64,000 nucleotides of DNA, taken from positions 627,353 through 691,352 of the forward strand of contig NW_020194620.1 of assembly GCF_002865645.1 (NCBI RefSeq), written 5' to 3'. The stretch is from Hyaloscypha bicolor E (Eukaryota; Ascomycota; Leotiomycetes; Helotiales; Hyaloscyphaceae). The notes under the pieces were generated by a model that was given only the letters and a program-made list of their open reading frames with translations, was not told the DNA's origin and made no database searches. Positions within the stretch are counted from its first letter, which is position 1; every line of letters begins with the position of its first letter. Position numbers and translations under genes: made by a program. Shown here piece after piece: positions 45,211 to 56,840 of this stretch.

Positions 45211-47894
45211 ATGATGCCCGAAGTCAACAGCAGTAGCAGCCGCGCACATGTTGATGGCCCTCCACCCCAAGGTCCAAGGTACATAGAGCCCCTTCCAGCA
45301 CCGCCACACAGGGCAGCGCCGACACCGCCACCAGTCGAACAAACTAATATCCGATCTCGCGAGGTTGATGAAGTGGTATGGGACGTTTCCCGAACCAAAG
45401 ATGTTACCTTGCACCTTGAACTCGATATTACGGAGGATCTTGAACCCGACCTGGATGAGTTCTGTCGACTGGCTAGACTGGGAAACTTTCAAGGCGCCAA
45501 ACAGTTCTTTCAAGACAATCTTGAGCAGCACATAGACGATCCTTATATATTTGTCCAATACGCTCAGATGTTGATGTCGATGGGAGATTACCAGGGTGTG
45601 GAGGTAAGGCGTTCCCATGCGTAATTTGCTATCTATTGTATGAGAGACAAGGGTTTCAGAGCTCCCTCCAGAGTCACCGCGTCATCTTTGTTCCTGTATC
45701 TGAGCTCCAAGATATCTCCCAAGCTCGTAGCTGTTTTATACTTTCCTCCGATCTTTGCAGTACTAATTCGTCACTTCTCAAGGGACTCAAAGCACCATAC
45801 AACCTAGAACATTCCAAACACCTCCAGCTCCAAATAAATTGGGAACTTATTAAAGTGTTCACCGCCTTGCATACAGAGGGTTTGTCAGAAGAGGATGCAC
45901 CACTCGCTGCCGAGGAAGCGACTTCAACGAATACATTTCAGAAGGCCAGGGTTAAATTTGAGCAACTGCAGGCCAAAAGAGACGAGGCTAGCCTTAAAGA
46001 TGATGCTGTGGACGACGCCGAATCACAGTTGGGATCTACTGAGGTGCGGATAACACTGATTTGGAATTTCTTTGCGTGATCTAACAATCCATGCAGTGTC
46101 AAATAGTCAGTCTCGCATTGCACATCGAGGCAAGGCTGCACCAGGACAAACTTTCTATTGAAACGTCAATTTTGACGACAATATATGAAGAGTTGCTTCG
46201 CGAAGGCCGAATTTGGGACTTTAGAGACATTCTCATCGGGGCAGTGTATTCGTATGGTTCTACACGGGCATTTGAGAAGTTTTTCGGAAGCTCTGAGGTC
46301 GCTCTCGACAGGATTCTACTTGATTGGTCGACGACGATCCACGACGAATCTACAAACCTTGCACTTCTTGACATTTTGACCTCCGTAGCTCTCAGACGGA
46401 TTTTGAACCCAAGAACATTTCCAGGTACAAAACTATGGGTAGATGAAGCTGGAATCCTTGCATCCAATATCATACGATACCACCCCAGTAATTTGAAGTC
46501 TCGGCAGTACATCCGATGGATCTTGGCAAAAGTCGCAGTAGCAAACTACCGAGATATGGACTCTTCGAGCGAACTATCAGATCTTCCTGGTCTATTTCCT
46601 GGGAGAACTAGAGGCGGGGAACTCCCTATCTATGTCCCAGCAGCTTTAGAGACTCCCGACTGGCATCTCCTGCGCCGTCCATCTAAATCAAATGAAACTC
46701 TACAAACGGCTTTGAAAGCTGCCCGACAACTAGGGGATTTGGAAACTGAAGCAATGTGTTTGTCGCAGTTAATCCTCCAGGCTGAAGAACCGGCGGACCT
46801 TTTCGACGATCTGATCAACTTGCAAAAGACAATACAGAACGACAATCGGCCCTTGCTAAAAACCTGCCTCTCCAGATACCTCATTTGTCATGACAAAGTG
46901 TCCCGCGATACTCTTCGTGAAGAGATTTTATCTATCAAGGGCGATTTCGGACTTCACCCCACTTGGCTGTGGGCGAAGAGAATGGTACTACGCGCTCTTT
47001 CCCACTCAAAGCATGAAGCAGAGTTGTTACTAGATGAAGCGAGAGCGTTCCCAACGCCGTCGAGAAATATTCGAGAATTCATGAAGCGCAACAAGCTGGA
47101 GAAAGAGAACGGGCATCTTCACATTTCAGATGATAGTAAAGACTATCCTCCAACAGCCTCAGACTCGATGGAGCGATATGAAAAGCGAAAAAATGAGAAG
47201 GAATCCAGCCGTGAAAGGGAACGAATGCGTAAGTCCAAGGGTCTCATTTCATTCTCGACTGCATTACCAGCTAAACCACTTTGACAAAATGCTCGTCAAA
47301 ATTGGTTATAAACTGATGTGGGCCAAGGAAATTGACCAAATGTGATGTTTTAGCATCTTATGAATCCTTGTTTCGTAGCTCTAGAAACTGACATTACGAT
47401 CTAGGCTATGAAGAAGAAGAATCGTCTTCAAGGTACTACGAAAGGAATTATCATGATGAGAACTACTCCCCATCCCCCCCACACGCCTCAGGAGGATCAT
47501 ACTATCCCGAGAACAACCAATTCCCACCACCACCAAGTGGCAGCCTCATACAAAAATTTGTGAACATGAAAGTAGCCAGGCCAGTCCCTCCGCACAATCT
47601 AGCAGATTACACGAGAATACCTCCAGCACCAGATGACCCATACCCTCGCACCTTGGCCACAGGTGACAATGCGACCGCCAAAGTGCAGGCTGCTCTCAAT
47701 TCTACCCCCAATGTTCCACCTGGGACAGAAGATGCTGTGAGAAACACGAGTCCAAAGGAAACAGAGCCAGAGATTCCCAATTTCCGAAGTAGGCAGCCCC
47801 TCTTTTTGAAAGCCTCATTTCCCTCTTTATACTAACCGGTTTCTTAGGACCGCCTCTGGTCAGCGTTTCTAGTATGAAAGAGGGTGAGGATTAG
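45211..47894 (+). CDS. uncharacterised conserved fungal protein with TPR-like start
   Basis: Five exons: 45,211-45,603, 45,660-46,043, 46,097-47,228, 47,405-47,788 and 47,848-47,894 (779 aa), with closing phases and GT-AG ends. The N-terminus is Pro-rich (residues 15-45). VDEVVWDVSRTKDVTLHLEL follows, then a TPR-like helix pair (CRLARLGNFQGAKQFFQDNL). A long helical middle part spans about 275-560 (DEGRIWDF-like LREGRIWDFRDILIGA, then LAKVAVANYRD). A basic low-complexity stretch (EKRKNEKESSRERERMRKSK) and a Pro/Ser-rich tail complete it. I recognise the pattern as a widespread fungal hypothetical family but know no function. The divergent gene at 44,874 is its likely regulatory partner. Confidence 0.75.
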
Positions 47895-48609
47895 ACCCCG
47901 GAGTGCATCTGATAGAAGGGAAGTTTTGGAATAGCTTCCCTGGTAAATGTTTTGAATCAAGTCTGCAGAACAGTATATATAATGAGTGAGGTGCCTTATT
48001 TTCTCCCTGTATTAGGAAGCTGAAGGCTATGCTACGTGCTTATGTAGAATCGAACGAGTGTGATATATGTTCTCTCTGACCGGATGTTTGAAAAGGTGTC
48101 TTCGTTTGAGGGCACGTGATCTAAATGTGCATGATCCAGAACAGTTTAAGGACCTAAATCAATAGCGGTAGCTTGCCTACAATCATAAACAACGTGGTAA
48201 CTGCGGCAAATCTTACCAAATATCCACATTTATTTTCGTGTGGTTTATTTTTTCTCGAGAAGGGGTTGAACTTTTGAAGTGTCGGTGACGAATTAACACT
48301 GCGTTCTCCCGTGGCCGCACCTCTCTCGGTAAACAGGTGGAACGACAATTTATAGGGCAAGCAATCACTATAAGATGCGGACCCAGGCCCTAACACAGGG
48401 CAGAATCGATCCACCAGCCCCCATGTTCGGCGCCTCACCAGGGACGAATTTACCCAGCCTTGCGAGCAGTGAGGCAACCACGGCACAGTAACCCCTCATT
48501 ATCTTGCACTGTTCAGGTTTGAGGCTATTGACATTTCCTCTTTTCAGGAAATAGACCCCTCTTTCAATTTCTTCCTATTATTGTTCAAATTGCGTGACAT
48601 TGCAATACA
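47895..48609. other. intergenic, no supported gene
   Basis: 3' region of the preceding gene and upstream part of the next relic. Short frames only. Confidence 0.5.
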
Positions 48610-49743
48610 TTCCTCATGGCAAAGCGAGCCGCAACAAGGGAGGGTATCCTCTCTTTGGACACCGCCCCAAATCCGAGAAAGAATCCATCAAAACCTCCTA
48701 CCAAAACATGCCTCCGAACTGCGAAGTCTGCCAGCGCCTTATGTGTAGTTTCTATATTCCTTTCTGGGACCCCTACGACTTCGATCTTGGAGAATGCAGT
48801 CGCTGCGCATGGAACGAAGATATCGTGCACGTCGAAGGTACGGAGTCGAAGTTTGGATGCAGTTGATGGATGCCATAACCCTCACGTATGATTCTCTCAG
48901 AGCCTTCCAGTACGTATTGCTTGAATATAACCACCGACTCTTCCACAGAGGAAGAGGACGCCCTACCACTCCTTGGTCTTCTCTCCATGCTCAGTCAGAA
49001 GTATGAAGATGGGTTCCTCTGCGTTGTCCCAGAGATGTATTTCGAAACAGGTTTGAACTGGGCAGGCTGGTGCTAGGCTCTGACTAGACGAAAGTCGTCC
49101 GGGTTGTCGTCTGCGAGCAGGTCGCATACACTCCTCCCAAGCTGGCCCTGGATCGGCTGGGAAGGCAGAATCTCAAGTAGATGGTCGAGTAACGAAGACT
49201 ACTCGAAAGGAAGGTGCACAAGGCCACTATACACCATCCCTGTTACCGAACGGTACACGAGGGCGGACGCGTCGGGCGTCGAAAACCGACGAATCAGCTC
49301 GAAGTTTCTCCTCAAAAGAGATTCTTTCAAAGAGTATCTAAATCGCCTTCTCCCTCGCGGCTGGACATTTCACACTCAAGATCCAGACACAGTGCTAGAG
49401 AAATGGAGCGCGTGGGCCTAATGGCAAATACTTCGCCTGCCTTCCCCCTTCCGGCTGCGACACACACTTCTATACCCACGAATCGTGTCCAAACCTCGAA
49501 TTCTGGTATCCAATCCCAATGCTCGACAAAGATGTGGAGTCCATCACCCCTCCGCAGACGCGATATCTCTTCTGCAATACGCACCGAACATTCCCCTTCG
49601 GCAGTTTCACAGAAAGACAGAGGAAAAGCCCTAATCTCCCAGTCTGGTTACGGGAATGGAAGGGCAAGTGGACTGGTATTCTCCTCTTGCAAGCTGAAGC
49701 TGACTTTGAGGCCTTAGGACTGAGGGTGATGGAGGAAGGGTGA
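48610..49743 (+). pseudogene. multiply frameshifted relic of an uncharacterised fungal protein
   Basis: Coherent coding pieces switch frame. The first is CEVCQRLMCSFYIPFWDPYD plus FDLGEC. Next comes WMQLMDAITLTYDSLRAFQY in another frame (48,845-48,930). Then, back in the first frame, DALPLLGLLSMLSQKYEDGF and ISSKFLLKRDSFKEYLNRLL with GWTFHTQDPDTVLEKWSAW. Finally, after a one-base shift at about 49,418-49,421, PNGKYFACLPPSGCDTHF and YLFCNTHRTFPFGSFTERQR ending at 49,743. Stops fall at 48,864 and 49,074. Introns of normal size cannot repair the shifts. The Cys/His spacing (CEVC, CAW, CNTH) hints at a metal-binding protein. Confidence 0.6.
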
Positions 49744-50013
49744 AGGTCGAGGTTGTCGCGAACTAGAGAGGACATATTCCGAGTGATGAGTTCCGGCATG
49801 CTCCTGCAGAGGTGGATAACGAGAAACGCCCGGAAAGGGGAGTGTTGTATGAGTTTTACAATGTACTGTGGGTGGGGTTGCGTATAGGAGGATACATGGG
49901 AGGGCAGACAGGAGGGTGTGGGATGGATTGGAGGTTGAAGCGGTTGATTTGATTCTTGGGTAAGACTTGATGGCAACATAAATGGACGAGAAACAATAGA
50001 GCAAGTACGACTT

Positions 50014-50327
50014 TCACGTGCGGATACTACTAGGAGCTACTTCGTGCAAGTGCAACTGAATACCCTTCGCATTCAGCTCGTTATACGCTCTCAATTTGAT
50101 CCCACTCCCACGCTCCCACTCTGCCCTCTCGTTGACGATGTCCCCTGCCCACTGGAATATTCCCCGCCACTCGGGTTGGTCTTGGAAGCAACCGCGTTCC
50201 ATGGCTCCTCCTTGGCGTTTTCTCTTGCCCATCTCTCCATCGGCGTCAGATCCCCAGATGAGCCTGTTGAGCGGTCGATAGGAGTATCGGGTTGGTGGTG
50301 TCTAGCTGGTGTGTTTTGATGATCCAT
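50014..50327 (-). other. possible small gene or relic
   Basis: Two overlapping - frames look protein-like: PMERWARENAKEEPWNAV (start 50,327) and AMERGCFQDQPEWRGIFQWA continuing GDIVNERAEWERGSG to LNAKGIQLHLHEVA (stop 50,014). They could be one gene with a frameshift near 50,200, or one may be chance. I do not recognise the family. Confidence 0.25.
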
Positions 50328-50759
50328 GGCGCTCTGCAGTAGCTCTTGGAAGTTGAAGTTGTTGTGAGGCTTCCTGTAACTAAACCCAAAGTCAGCAGTT
50401 ATGTAGTTGAAGTTGTATGCCGTGACTGACCTGTTGATGCGTCTCGGGTTTGATTCGAAGATCTTGTGATTATAAAATGATGCAAGGGATATTTGAGCTT
50501 GGAGCTGAGGTGTACAAATGCCGGTGCTAAGCAGGACTAAGTCAATGTTAGTAGAGGGGCTATTAGGTGTTGGCGACTTGGAGTTTGGATTCTGGTTGCG
50601 GTTACTAACTTAAGAATGTATATTGTAGGATTAAACTGAAGCTCGGAGAATTTTTGAATGGTTTTTTGACGTTCTGCTATCAGGGCCAAGCCGTCTTTTA
50701 TAAGTTTTAGGGGCCTCCATTGAAGTGATGATTCGGTGGTGCCCATCCTTGATGATTGG

Positions 50760-51030
50760 GCAGGACGCGAGAGCCTGTGTTCACTGTGCGAGAAAGAGCG
50801 CTCCAGCAGCACACGCGAGATCATATTTACGACACACTGAAAGCCTATTGCAGGGTACGGTCGGACTCGAAGTATGTTCAGAAGGATCAGACGGGCACAT
50901 CAGTGGCAATGAGTGTGCGAGAGATTGTGTTTACAACACAAGCGAGCCTATGTTTGCTATTAACGAAAGCCTATCTGCACCTCGTGCGAGAGCCTGATTT
51001 TGTACGACACAAGAGCCTATATTTATAGCG
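50760..51030. repeat. degenerate repeats sharing GCGAG...ACGACAC...GCCTAT
   Basis: Near 50,814, 50,917 and 50,980 the order GCGAGA, then TTTACAACAC or TACGACAC, then AGCCTAT recurs with irregular spacing. Similarity is partial, so unit length is unclear. Confidence 0.4.
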
Positions 51031-52918
51031 CACAAAAGCTTACGGCTCCCTAGACGGAGTGTGTCTCGACGATCCTTCGTGCTTTTTTTCTTTGTTCTTT
51101 CATATTCTGACCGAGGAACCGAGAGGTTTTACGACAATGGCATGTTGGGAAGTGCTCGCCTGCGAATCGACGCTGAAGCGAACAAGCCCCTTTCTATCAA
51201 ACAGCCAAATTCTATTCCGCCACAGAATAGCGGATGCTTCTCTCTGGCTGCAGGTTACGGAGTAGAATCGTTATTTCGAAAGCCGGGGCCCATGTTCCGG
51301 AAGATTCCAGAGACGCCTTTTCGTACTATTCCATCGTAAATACGAAGATTTGATTCATCAAGACTCGCCGAGCTGCCTCGATGTGACGCGACGCGTCTCT
51401 GATCCGACATCTTAAGCGCGATGCGGTGGTTCAGATCAGGGACTCGCACGGGAGGACCAACTTGTAGGGTACATGGCCGTGGGCCACCAATTTGCCTCCC
51501 GTTATGTTTCAAGTCACAACATACCGCGGAGACATATCCGTGTCGTTGTATTTCATCAGAAAAACTAAGATCTTACGTGGCATGGATCTCGATTGCCTCA
51601 CGACACGCCGAAGGAGATTATGGAAGATGCACAGAAGGTCCGAAGGTCGTCTTGTCAGCTTTGTCGGGACTCGGTACCAAGATAATAATGTCGATCGTTG
51701 AACCTTCGCCGAGTTCTTCGCCGAGTTTGTCTCAAGTGGAAGGAATACGCCGCAGCCACGTCCCAGGCCAGGTAAAGTGGGTGATTGGCAGAGAGGTTCC
51801 AAGTCTCGAAGGTGGAAATGAAGCATGCAGGCGATGACGAGTCAAGAGTTCCCTGCTCAACCTTGGAATTCGGGCAGCAGAGGTTAAAATGTTCACTTGC
51901 ACTGAGGAGCCTCCAGACTCTGGAGTCCAGAGGAGTCGTCCAAACGATAAATCACAGAAACTCGAAAGGAAGTTATCTTGGAAGGGCTTGAATTGCTTCA
52001 CTCTCGGATCTTCAGATAACATTCGGCTTGATTGAGCGCAGCGATCAAATAGGGGCCCGGTGGCTCGGAGCAGGCCCCGTTTCAACTGCAAGCTCCTCGG
52101 GATCAACGACATGGCCAGCTTCCCCGTTCTTAGGCTCGGCGAGGGACCTAGTCCTACTGCAGTGAGTCCACTTGTTTCCCCGGATTGACGAACAGCTCCT
52201 TGATACAGTACTATTCCTTCCATCTGACCGTTACTGCATCAGTTTATTACTACCTCGGTGAAGCAATTGGGAGAGGAGAGGCCGTGCGCCAGCCCTTGTC
52301 CAAAAGCAGAAGATTGCCCGGCTTTGGGTGCATGTCATCCCCCTATCGTGGTATGCGGCCCGCCCTGATGCCAGATTCAACGTCCGCTCTTGTGTGCGTG
52401 ATAGCTTTTAAGGAGGATAAGCCAGCTGGGGGCCGCGCGAGCTGATGGCTGTCTGTCTCGCGGTCCCTCCCTTTCTTTTCTTTTCGTTTCGTTTCGTTCC
52501 TTCTCATTCCTGCGTCTCTTTCCTTTGGTCATGCTTGGTGTGGCCCTCACCGCACATGTTGAAGGCCCAACTGTGCATGTCCAGTCACTACCTGCTATAC
52601 ACTCCTTTCTGTCCATTCTTTACATTTTAGGGCGGCGCAGACCGGTAATCGCATATGACCTGCTGCAGATAACACATGCGCTCTTTTACGTCTTTTGCGT
52701 CAGTCTTGTCCTCTTCAGTCCTTCCTCGGATTTAGTTTAGGCGACGCGCCTGTCCGAATACCACTCTTTACAATAATTCGAAACTATTCGCCAGACAAGA
52801 CGTGCCTCTTTAAGATCGCCCCTTCTGCTGTTGCTTTCCTCACCCTCTGCAGCTTCGCATCCCTCAGTTCCTTAGCAAGCATAAAGCCTTCGAGTCGAAT
52901 CGGCGCCAAGATCTAGCC

Positions 52919-55388
52919 ATGGCGCTTGCACCGGCAGGCGCAGAGGGGGCTATACCGACCACCATCGAACAAATAAAAGCGTGTCTCGAGGATGACGATC
53001 CTGATATGTGTGGCCGGGTGAAGAGAGATAGACTCGCTGCCATCGCTTCGGAGTCGGGCGTGAAAGCAAGAAACGAGCCTTGGGTGGGACATGTCCTCGC
53101 CCTGTCCTGCGAATCACTCGAAAAGCGCGCCATCAATGAGATTATGACCAAAGGGCACGGCATTTACAAAAAGCAATGGGATAAGTGGAAGCTGGGAGAA
53201 GGACTCCCTCCATGGCAGAACAGAAGAGGAGAGGACGCAATTCAAGACCTTGTTTACGGCATCTTAATGAATGATTTAGTCAAACTTTACGAAGGCTACG
53301 AGGTGGGCGGCGAAGTACGAGTAAAGGGTCTAAGTGTCAGAAAGGTGTGCGAGAAAATCAAGGCTGAGATTGGGATAGTTATAATAAAGTAAGTTCATCG
53401 TTGGTTTCATTGCAGCTATCAAACCTACTACCCGTTTTATATACCCTTCGTCACCTGGTCTCAATGAAAATCGATGATAAATGGCACTTATTGCACCCCT
53501 CCTCCACAAACAATGTTGGCCCCCTGTTAAACCTGTATCTCGTGAGAAAACCTAGAGCATAGTACTAAGAGGCACATGCATCTACGTGGCAAAGACCCAT
53601 CTAACGATTGTTCCAGGGAGAGCTATTTACGCGAGCAACTCGAAAGCCGTGGCGTCGTCCGCGATCTGAGAGGCCAGGTGCGATCCGCGCTCAGGGGCAA
53701 GAATTCGCAAGTGGTGGGCTCCCCGAGTACTCTCGGCCCTTCAACTCCTACATCTCTTCCCGTAGCATCTGTCTCTCGGCGCTCTATGGTTATAGGCAGA
53801 CCATCACCGATTAGCTCGACTCTCCCTTCCTTTCTACCGACTCCGATTCGATCCACATATCATTCCCCCAGCGTCTCCAGCCGATCCAATCCCGTTCCTG
53901 CCACTCAACGGACAATTCAACCGCCGCTCTTGAAAAGCGCAGACTATCAAAACCAAAGTAAAAGGAACAAACCGGGCAACAAGAAGCCTCACCAGAAGTC
54001 CCCGCAGGATTTCGACGACACAGGAATTCATTCATACTGCCCAGTCGGAGGTCTGGCTTACGCCTCAACGTCTGGAAATGAGATGTCCATTGGAATGGGC
54101 GAATCCATGCCAAACTCATTCAACCATATAGCTGCTAGCGGCGATAATTCTGGAAACGCAGGATCCCCATCAATCGCCCCTGTCCAAGCCGGGGATTGGC
54201 CAACCGAGGAAAGTGCCGGTTTCGCTGACGATGCAGGTCAGGCTTCCAACCACATTAGTAATGTGGGAGATAGTACGTTTCTTCCATGACAACCTATCGG
54301 TATGCTAGGCCTAACAATTAGTAGTCTCAGATGCCGTTAGCCCTTTCAGTGGCTCCACTGTCTCTTTCCCGCTACCAATAGTCCGGATGGCAGAGGACCC
54401 CTATCATAATGCCTTAACCCAAAAGTTCGAAGAAATGAAACTTCAACTGTTCGAAGGAATGAAGCTTCAACACTCCGAAAGCATGAAGCTGCTCACCAGA
54501 CAAATTGATGCTGAACGGACGGCCCGCGACGACCATGCCAATGAGGCAGCCAAATGGCGGAACGAGTACAAGAGTCTTGGGAAAAGCTACGAGGATCTTA
54601 GTTCAGGCTATGATGCCCTAGAGCAAACGACGAAACATCTAGAAGGGCTCTGCAAATACTGGGAACATAGCAACATCAGGCTAAGCGAGGACAACATCAG
54701 GCTCAGCGAAGAAATGGAAACTCTGCAGCAGAAATACCATACCTACGACGCAACAATCCAGAAACTCAGTAATGATAATCTCGAGCTCCAGTCAAAGGTT
54801 GCGAGCTTGCAATTTGACAAGATAATGCAAGCTGAACGGATCGATGACCTCCAAAGCAGCCTCGAAAAGTTGAAGGCTGAGAACAGTGAGCTGGTTGCGG
54901 AGGTAGGAAGGATGAAGGATGAAAATTTCATGATGGAGAAGACCGTCAAAACTTTAAAGCAACGGAACGTCGACCTCCAAAATGCGGCCGACAGGCTGCA
55001 GGCTGAGAATACCAAGCTACGTGTCGAAGTTGCCGATCTCCTGGAGGCCAAGGCCAGTCTCGATGAGCAAGTTGAGCTCCTGGAGAGCGAGTGCGCCTCG
55101 CTCCAGGAAGAGAGCACAGCACCAGATATGAATCCGACTCAGAAATTTCAAGCTCATCTCTCCCACCTGACGTTTGACTCGGGGATTGGCGAATCACCAC
55201 GAGCAAGTGGCGCAAGCTCAAGGAAGCGGCAGTCTAGCCTCACGGACGAGCACGAGAAGAAGCGTCATAGGAGCCTGCAACCCCTTGGTGAAGACGATGC
55301 CGCCTTTCTTCCGATCATGTCAACGTCTGAACTTCCCTTCCGGGGCGGCTCGGAGGGTCCCGCGCACACTAAGGACGGATGGATCTAA
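52919..55388 (+). CDS. uncharacterised coiled-coil protein (three-exon model)
   Basis: Exons 52,919-53,388, 53,563-54,272 and 54,325-55,388 give 747 aa. The second intron (GTACGT...TAG) is well supported. The first is inferred: the first frame ends in AAG-TAA-GTT, so its apparent stop is part of a perfect GTAAGT donor. Only TAG at 53,560-53,562 (or AGAG at 53,568-53,571) acceptors keep the downstream frame. The N-terminal 157 residues are acidic/basic and globular-looking. Residues about 160-400 are Ser/Pro-rich and disordered. About 420-650 is a long heptad coiled coil (repeated LxxEN/LxxxVxxL), with KRQSSL and EKKRHRS basic patches after it. If the first intron is wrong, there are two genes (52,919-53,391 and 53,576-55,388). 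The function is unknown; a structural or scaffold role is only a guess. Confidence 0.6.
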
Positions 55389-55750
55389 GATCCCCCCTCT
55401 CGATGGGGTTTCTCAGGCTTCTATAATGACGACGAATAGCCATGCGCTGAAGTATTCATGAGTCCACGACTTATGGCGAATGGAGATGGAGATTTGTAAT
55501 GAATGGACGTAAACTACTATCTTCAGTAGCACTGGTTGCTACCCCTCTATAATGCATATCCATCTGCCCCCCCCTCCCCTGATTCTCTTTGGTGTTTCCC
55601 TCAATGCCTTGCTCTCCGCTCCTTATCAATTGGGGATACTCGCACCCACACCGCATTGTCATTCCACCTTATCCTATCTCTATAGGAGGCTGGTTTTTAA
55701 TCAGTCTAATTATTAATAATTAATCGCTTACGTGGTCTAGCTAATTATTG

Positions 55751-56057
55751 ATGTCGCGGCATAAAGTCATGCGACTTTAGTGATGTGCCCTGTAGTGCCT
55801 GTAGCTGTAGCGCCACGCTGTTACGAGGTTAACACGGTGACATAGGGCTTAGGTGCTGGAACTTAGAGGTTTTATTGGGCTCTTTAGCGACTAAGCCCCT
55901 GTAGTTGCAGGTGCATACTCTAGAATGTCTTTTAATCCCTGAAACGCTTTATTGGGACTTCTAGCGTCTGCCTCCACTATAATCTGAGCCTATAGAAGAC
56001 AAATAGTATATCTCGGCCAGGCATGCCCTGAAGTCGCATAACTTTATGCCGCGACAT
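55751..56057. mobile_element. MITE nested in the hAT-like element
   Basis: 307 bp with 27-bp inverted ends that differ at one base: ATGTCGCGGCATAAAGTCAT followed by GCGACTT on the left, mirrored at 56,031-56,057. The core is of ordinary composition, in contrast with the AT-rich host. The target duplication is unclear (ATTAT-like sequence on both sides). Confidence 0.8.
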
Positions 56058-56289
56058 TTATACTAATAAATTAGTAGTAATTAATTAATCAATTACTCTA
56101 TTAATCTCTTATTATTTTCCTCACAAGCTTTACTGCTTCTTTCTCCTTTTATTTTTATATTTTTATATATTTTATATAATAGTTTTAATTTCAATTATAG
56201 CTTCTAAAGCTAGCTCTTTTTTAATAATTACTTCCTTATTTTAAGAATTATAAATTTATTAGTAATTTATTTTGGTTTAAATATATAAT

Positions 56290-56290
56290 T

Positions 56291-56389
<99 letters not shown>

Positions 56390-56396
56390 TATTATT

Positions 56397-56484
<88 letters not shown>
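56290..56484. repeat. ATT/ATC trinucleotide microsatellite
   Basis: A nearly uninterrupted (TTA)n run with periodic ATC variants at about 56,296, 56,332 and 56,400, which look like internal duplications of a 70-100 bp block. Confidence 0.95.
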
Positions 56485-56486
<2 letters not shown>

Positions 56487-56840
56487 TAATAAAGTAAAAA
56501 GCTTTTCTTTATTTAATGACTGGACTTTTAGTATAATTAATCTTAGATCATTGTATTAACTATAATTAATTACTAATAACTAGAAACCAGCCTACTCTAT
56601 AGCTCAGGAGCTATGTATACCGTGTGGTTTACACACAAGAGATCTCTTTTAGTCGATCACATGGAGAGGGGCTGCGAGAGGCTGCTGAGCTGGTTCTTGA
56701 TGGAGGTCGATAATGTTCAAGTATCGGATGTCATTCGTTCTTTTTATTAAAATGAATCGATGTCTTGATCTTCACTTGAAAAGAAACAAGACCAAGCAAG
56801 CGTGTGAACTCACGTTCGCTGGACCGGGCACTGTGACAAT

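Larger units (their letters stand above)
49744..52918. other. gene-poor stretch with low-confidence fragments and degenerate repeats
   Basis: Apart from the two entries inside it, frames are short, overlap on both strands and show no domain. The region 51,050-52,400 has ordinary composition. No transposon ends were found. Confidence 0.4.
55686..56594. mobile_element. non-autonomous hAT-like element with 8-bp target duplication
   Basis: CTCTATAG occurs at 55,678-55,685 and 56,595-56,602, a perfect 8-bp duplication fitting the hAT preference (T at 2, A at 7). Inside, the left end GAGGCTGGTTTTTA and the right end (inverse) TAGGCTGGTTTCTA form terminal inverted repeats. The 909-bp body is AT-rich, holds the MITE at 55,751 and the ATT microsatellite, and has no transposase frame. 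Confidence 0.8.

Noticed and set aside
56290..56484. TTA-rich array considered as a telomeric repeat
   Set aside because: Unit is ATT/ATC without G; it lies inside a transposable element and not at a sequence end.
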